Of a stretch of 64,000 nt of DNA, positions 58,813 through 64,000 are shown in pieces; the first letter of the stretch is position 1; each line of letters starts with the position of its first letter. The stretch covers positions 24,791,001 to 24,855,000 of the forward strand of contig NC_016131.3 in assembly GCF_000005505.3 (NCBI RefSeq). The letters run 5' to 3'. The translations under genes were made by a program, and so were the position numbers. The notes under the pieces were generated by a model. That model saw only the letters and a program-made list of their open reading frames with translations, was not told the DNA's origin and did not search any database. Source of the DNA: Brachypodium distachyon (taxonomy: Eukaryota > Streptophyta > Magnoliopsida > Poales > Poaceae).

Positions 58813-61255
58813 TCAGGCTGCGGCGATGGGCTCCGCTGCGGGTGCTGGTGCTGCTGCTGCTGCGGGGGTGGCAGCGGCGGCGGCCTTCTCCATCTCAGGG
58901 ACTGTGCCATTGGCAGGGGCAGGTGCTGCCGCCTTGGCTCCGTCCTTTCCAGCAGCAGCTGGAGCTCCATCCTTGGCGGCGGCAGCTGGAGCAGGTGGGG
59001 GAGGTGGCTTCATGTGTGGCGGGGGTGTGTGCTTCAGCTTCAGCAGTATCTGGCGCATCCGTGCCATGTCGGTCGGCTTCCCGGGCTTTGGTCCCTGGAC
59101 CACGACAATCCCAGGCTTCTTGTCCTTGTCCTTCTTTGCACCTCTCTTCTCAATGTTTGCAATCTCATGAGGGATGAGCTCTGATATCGCCTTCCAGTAC
59201 TGCTTATCTGCGCCGGTATGGAACTTCTCCTGGTTGGCTAGGAAAAGCTGAAAAGAAACAGAAACACAGTAAGAAAAAAAAAGATGTCAGGCAAATACAT
59301 TGGGTACACAGGTCCGTGATCTTAAGAAAAGAAAAAAAAAAACTACCTTCTCCCTATCCCGGTTATGATCCTTGCTTGTCTCAAGGTTCAGCTTACGCTT
59401 CTCAACAAAACCGTTCTTGAATTCTTCAGCCTCAAGGATGATTTGGCTCCTCAGCTCCTTCTCATGCTCCTCCTTTTTCTCCAGAAGGATGGCATTTTGA
59501 CTGTTGATAGTTGGGGTGTTAGCATCTACTTTGCACAAGAGTGAGCAAAAAGTGGTAAAATACTAAAAATAGCACCAATGATCCTCTAGCAATCACCTCA
59601 GTGAAGACCTTTAATGCAAATCATATTTATATCTCTAAATGATAGTATTTTTTTTTAAGAGAAGACACGGTTTTCTTAATGAGAAGTGACAGTTATTTAC
59701 TAGAGGCTGGAGCAAACCACAGCTCTCGGCAAGGAAGCTCTACAGACAAATCATCATGTTCGACCCTTAGTTGGATATGAGGCCATGCATATCTTATTAA
59801 TTATGCCCATAAGACTGTTTTATGTCGCTGGAGTTTTTTGGGTTTTCAAATTCCTGCGACATACAACAATCTTATGGGCATAATAATTTAGGCATGGCCT
59901 CATGTGCAACTCAAAGGGTTGAACATGATGATTTGGCGCTAAGCAAGTCTAGCTCAGGCAAGAACAATGGCATCATTTTCATTTCTCTATTGGTACAAAC
60001 TAGATTTTTTTTTTAGTAAGTGACAGTTATTTACTAGAGGCTGGAGCAAACCACAGCTCTCAGCAAGGAACCTCCACAGACGCAAGGAACACCCACAGAC
60101 AAATGAGGAAACATGAAACATACAACAATACTGTCAGAAGCATTGACAGTATTGTTGCATCCAACTCAAAGGGTTGAACATGACAATTTGGCGCTAAACA
60201 AGCCTTGCTGAGGCAAGAACAATGGCATCATTTTCATTTCTCTATTGGTACAAACTAAGAGTACACAGTTTTCATCATAGAGGCTGACGTCCAAATCTGT
60301 TTGACTTTGATTTGTTTGCACATCATGGTCTACAATACACAGGAACTACTGAAACCTGGATTTGAACTGCTTATTTTACCACAACACAAGTTTAACTAAT
60401 AGCATGAAATTGACAGACCCATTTTACAGCATATTGACAGGTCACGATGCATGCAGAGTGTGGCAGCTGAATTACAGTTCTCGTATTTCTGTAAGAACGC
60501 TATGCATAATTCATATCTTGACAAAACCGTGGGATGAAGATAATATGAGCTAATCGAAGGCATCATCGATTATCAGTGCACTTAGTAATAACAAGCAATA
60601 AAACAGCTATGAAGTAAGATTGTGTGGCTTTGGGCGATCATTAGCTACTATTCAGCTGGAATCCTAGTGTACTGAAGCTGTGAAGCTGCAGATGCACTGA
60701 ATTTCGAGCTGGCGGTTGGCAATAAGAGAGCGAATCTACTGCGCAGCGATGGCATCTCGTGCAAGAATACAGTAATGGGCACGCCGGATCGCCAGCAATT
60801 TAGGCAGATCTACACCTTGGAACAACCGCAACACAAGCACGATCGCGCAGGCAGGATGGACAGATCTAGCAGAACCAACCACCGAGCCGGGCCAGATCTG
60901 AGCAACAGAAGCAAGGAACAGACTGAAACACAACATACCGGCGCCACTCGCGCAGGAGGACGCCCTCGTCGGCGCCCATCTCGGTGGGCGGCGGGAGGAC
61001 GGGCCCCGTGCCGTTGTGGGAGCTGAAGAGGCCTTCGTCATCGTCGTGGTGGAGGGCGCCGTTGGAGTCGGGCATGCCGAAGGGGTGCGCTCCTGCGGCG
61101 GCGGAGGCGTAGGGGTCGGGGGAGGCCGGGAATCCGTCGTCGATCCCGGCGGCGGGTGATGCGGCGGGGCCGTCGAAGCTGAGGAAGGGGTCGTCGTGGA
61201 AGGCGGCGGCTCCGGCCGGGGAGGAGGTCGGGGAGTCGAAGGGGCCGGAGGCCAT
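58813..61255 (-). CDS. Clathrin light chain
   Basis: Three exons on the minus strand, 60939-61255, 59347-59500 and 58813-59247, give 301 residues. The N-terminus is acidic and Pro/Ala/Asp-rich ([12 protein letters not shown]). The central helix LREWRR then [20 protein letters not shown] is the heavy-chain-binding segment. The conserved block [20 protein letters not shown] and [20 protein letters not shown] is plant-typical. The tail is Ala/Pro-rich. It coats clathrin triskelions in endocytic and trans-Golgi vesicles and regulates assembly. Exon junctions restore REWRRQNA exactly. The first intron (59501-60938) is long and contains a duplicated segment with hairpins. Confidence 0.95.
59685..60258. 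repeat. Duplicated intron segment with nested hairpins
   Basis: Unit 1 (59685-60005) and unit 2 (60019-60258) share ttatttactagaggctggag and aaaccacagctct at the start, and ggcaagaacaatggcatcat plus tctattggtacaaacta at the end. At the same place inside each is a different hairpin: 59778-59827 with 59855-59901 in unit 1, and a 13-bp-arm hairpin (caacaatactgtc) near 60123-60157 in unit 2. Confidence 0.8.
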
Positions 61256-62269
61256 GGCGTCGCTCGCTCGGGATCTGGGGGAAAGGAAGGTGGATGGTGA
61301 TCTGTGATGTCGCGTGGGAAATGGTGGTGCGGTTGTGCGAGAGGGGAGTATATCAGATCGGAAGGTACGTCAAGGAAGAGAAAGGAAGGGTCGTTGGCTG
61401 GGTAAGAAATTACGCAACTGCCCCTTGGGAACTGGACCTTGGCCACCACCGACGGGTCGTATTTGCTATAGCGAGCCCACAGGTTAATGGGCCGGGCTTC
61501 AAGATTTTATCGTTACTTGTGTAGGTGTTCAAAGCCCGGCCACCTTTTGGAAAAATGCAGACATGTCGCGGGAATTTCGGACTCGGAGGATGCCGCTGGT
61601 TGTAAAAAAAACAAAAATTGTACTGTACAGCATCATTTGCCTGTATTGCTGCCGTAAAATCTATGACTAATTTGCGCCACCTGATAAGCTTCAAGTTTTT
61701 ATTTTTTTGGACAGCAGCTCCCAAGTTGTTACTGACTAGCAAAAAGCCCGTGCGTTGCTACGGAAGAAAAGAAATTGAAAAACATGTCAGTTTAAGTTTT
61801 CAAAAGTGGTGTTTTTTGCACGTAGCTACGTATTGAGAGCAACTCTAGCAGTTACCGAAATTTGATCGAAAAAACGTTAATTCAGTCTACCAAAAACGCA
61901 TTTTCCGATATAATTTCATATTTATAATTTTTAGCTCATATGAAAATTATGTTAGTCCCGACGAGATGCTGCTCTCCCTTTCGCTCCATCACGCATCTCT
62001 GTGATGCCATGCCACATATATTGGGCCTGTTTCAACCATGATCTTTAAGAAAAATCAAGGATCCAGCACATCATCGATTAGTCATATGATCAAGTCCAAT
62101 CGGGTCAAAAAATAGATCCAGTAAAATGGTAAAACTAAAATCATATACGGAGGAGAAGTAAATCAATGGAATTTTTAGAGCAGATCCATGTCCTAATTAA
62201 ATTTAGAAAGCATGGTCTGCATGTACCATCAATTAGGCCAAGATTTCAGCAAAAGTAAAGAAAAAATAG
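61256..62269. other. Clathrin light chain 5' region and repeat pieces
   Basis: The first about 80 bases are the 5' leader of the clathrin light chain gene. Near 61738 the phrase agcaaaaagcccgtgcgttg, common in grass repeats, appears, and near 61836 gagcaactctagcag resembles a Tourist-type end. No element could be closed. Confidence 0.35.
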
Positions 62270-63240
62270 AGAAAAATGTCGGTAGTAGCAGCGTCTGAAC
62301 GCCCGCTCAGGAGCAGCTGTTGCTGCGGCATCGCGGGAGGAAGGCGTCGGCGCTACCGCCATGCCCATCTCGGCCACCGCGCATCGGATCTGCAGTCGCG
62401 GCGCGCCGACGACCATCTAAGGAGGCGCCCGACCGACCCGCCGAGGAGCGAGCGCCGCGGAGGATCTTGACGACGCAGGCCGGACGAAGGAGCGGCACTG
62501 TTGTCTTCCCACGCGGATCCTCATCACTGGGATCTGACCGTCAACGGGACCCGGGCGCTCTGCAACTGGCAGCGTGTCGTCCTACGCCTCCACCTAATCG
62601 TCGAACGCGACCCGGCCTCTCCCGATCTTCTGTAGCACTGCCCTCGCGCCTCCGTCTTCAGACTACAGGGCTGCCGCCGAGCTCCACCTACCTCACTCGC
62701 GGCTCGCCCCGCCTTTGCCAGAACACACAGTCGATCTCCTCCACAGACTACAGCCAGCCGTCCAGATAGATGAAGAGGGAAGGGGGCAGGGGTCGGCGTC
62801 CTTGGTTCAGATCGGGAGCACCAGAGAAGCGAAGAGGGCGGGGGGCGCTGGGCCGCCAGATGCCCAGATCGAGTCTCCTCGGGACTCGGGAGGAGGAGAC
62901 GGGGCAAGGGATGAGGAGACGGGAGTGGTCGCGTGGGCCAGATTGGTAGTAGAGAGACCGGAGAAGGACTGGAGAGAGGGCGGCGCGGCGGGGGAGAGCA
63001 GTGGCGGCGGCGGCATGGAGAACGAGCGAGGATGTTGATGAAGGGAGGAGTGGGACTTCGTGGAGGAGGCGGATCGAGCAGTGCGAGGAAGAAGAGTTCG
63101 GGGAGGATGGATCGAGGGGATATGTGCGAGAGGGAGAGGGGACAGGGGTCGGGCCGCGTGCCCGCATGAGAGGATCGTGCGGAAAGTATCGAGGACGTGC
63201 GGCGGTGGTTCGAATCAATCAGATAAAAATATGCTTCGGG
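62270..63240. other. GC-rich island, no assignable gene
   Basis: Strong GC richness with overlapping frames on both strands (for example minus 62748-63218 and plus 62320-62769), all Pro/Arg/Ser-rich and without a family resemblance. It may be a captured gene piece in a transposon or an unannotated first exon. I could not find matching inverted ends. Confidence 0.3.
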
Positions 63241-64000
63241 ATTAAAAGTGTTGACAGCGGTAGCAAATTCGTAATTTTGGTGAAGTGACGTACGGTTGCG
63301 ACCGTATCATCATCACCAACTACAATTTAATATATTGGTATAGACTGGTATATGGTATAGATAAGAAGAATAAGAGAAGATGGATTCTGAGTATTTTTTT
63401 TCAGAAGAATCATCTGCAAATTGCAGCAGATCTGTGTTTTCCGGCACCGAAAAGGACACGTGCCTAGGAGTGTAGGTAAACTGGACAAGGACATGTGCTT
63501 TGCATACACGTGTCATCTTGTAAGCCCGCTTTAGTACAAAAGTAACGATGGAACCGAGCCCAAGAAAAAGGGGGACACCTATTTTTTGACAATAATCGTA
63601 ATCAACTCACCTAATCCGGCCATCAGCTGAGTGGCTGACAGGTGGGGTGCAGGGTTAGGTTTGGTGCACGACATGGAGGAACAAAGCCACAGTCGATCGA
63701 ATCGAAGTAGCCCGTGATTCACCACCGGCCGCGTAAATGGAGATTATTATTTTGTAATAACGCAATTTGATTTGTCTGAGATTTTCTTTCCATTTCCAGT
63801 GGCGATTACTACACTGGAGATTGATTGATTAGGCGCGCCCCCTTTCCCTTCCTTCCGCTCCAGCCACCCTTTAGAACCCTCTCGAACCTTCTTCTTCCCT
63901 TCCCCTTCCCATTCCGCCGCCCGCCGGGCGCCGGCCGACGAGGCCCCGCAGGCCACAGGAGGCCTTCCCTCCTCCACCGTGTTGCCGAACCCAACCAAGC
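63241..64000. other. AT-rich spacer, then probable 5' leader of a plus-strand gene
   Basis: 63241-63780 shows nothing recognisable. From about 63830 the plus strand is pyrimidine-rich and GC-rich without an ATG (cccctttcccttccttccgc), like the 5' UTR of a grass gene continuing past 64000. The minus frame at 63747-63998 is taken as its shadow. Confidence 0.3.

Overview
The window is plant nuclear DNA, most likely rice (Oryza) or a close grass relative. Genes have GT-AG introns and very GC-rich first exons. Many short Stowaway-type MITEs with CTCCCTCC-type ends and TA target duplications are present. The LTR retrotransposon debris is grass-type, and the protein set (KDM5-type demethylase, CC-NB-LRR, m-type thioredoxin, clathrin light chain, TOM2A-like tetraspanin) is plant-specific. 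No bacterial-style operon, CRISPR array or organellar block is visible. || Layout. 1-731: last exons of a conserved membrane-protein gene (+). 1220-2080: unrecognised single-TM protein (-). 3181-5264: TOM2A-like tetraspanin (+), six exons traced. 6228-8570: a satellite of about 22 units of about 105-120 bp, interrupted by retrotransposon debris (8570-16422) and resuming at 16423-16746. The debris carries the 5' LTR, primer site and gag remnant of a minus-oriented Ty3/Gypsy element, an intron-containing antisense accessory ORF, and a Copia LTR. A 2,830-bp segment of it is tandemly duplicated without any difference I could see. || 17196-32091: a roughly 33-exon gene (-) for a KDM5/JARID1-type histone demethylase, with MITEs in its introns. 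33829-35716: ADP/ATP-carrier-family transporter (+). 36414-47893: a CC-NB-LRR immune-receptor gene (-) with four consecutive NB-ARC exons, a Copia fragment and a LINE fragment in its introns, and a minisatellite-coded linker in the LRR. 49183-50196: a non-autonomous Mutator-like element with a perfect 9-bp target duplication and nested MITEs. 50426-50497: tRNA-Pro(UGG). 50652-51892: chloroplast m-type thioredoxin (+). 52281-54387: an F-box-like gene and a decayed tandem copy (-). 54813-55165: gene debris, including a thioredoxin-m fragment. 55491-57994: large plastid-type TPR protein (-). 58813-61255: clathrin light chain (-). 61256-64000: mostly unassigned, with possible repeat pieces and a pyrimidine-rich end that may be the 5' leader of the next gene. 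|| The genes do not form one pathway; this is an ordinary gene-rich stretch with one repeat-dense pocket (6.2-16.7 kb). The most unusual objects are the four-NB-ARC receptor, the split satellite array, and the duplicated Copia LTR that carries a polypurine tract on one side and a primer-binding site on the other. Gene structures were traced by eye from reading-frame continuity and splice signals, so small exon-boundary errors are possible, mostly in the demethylase gene.
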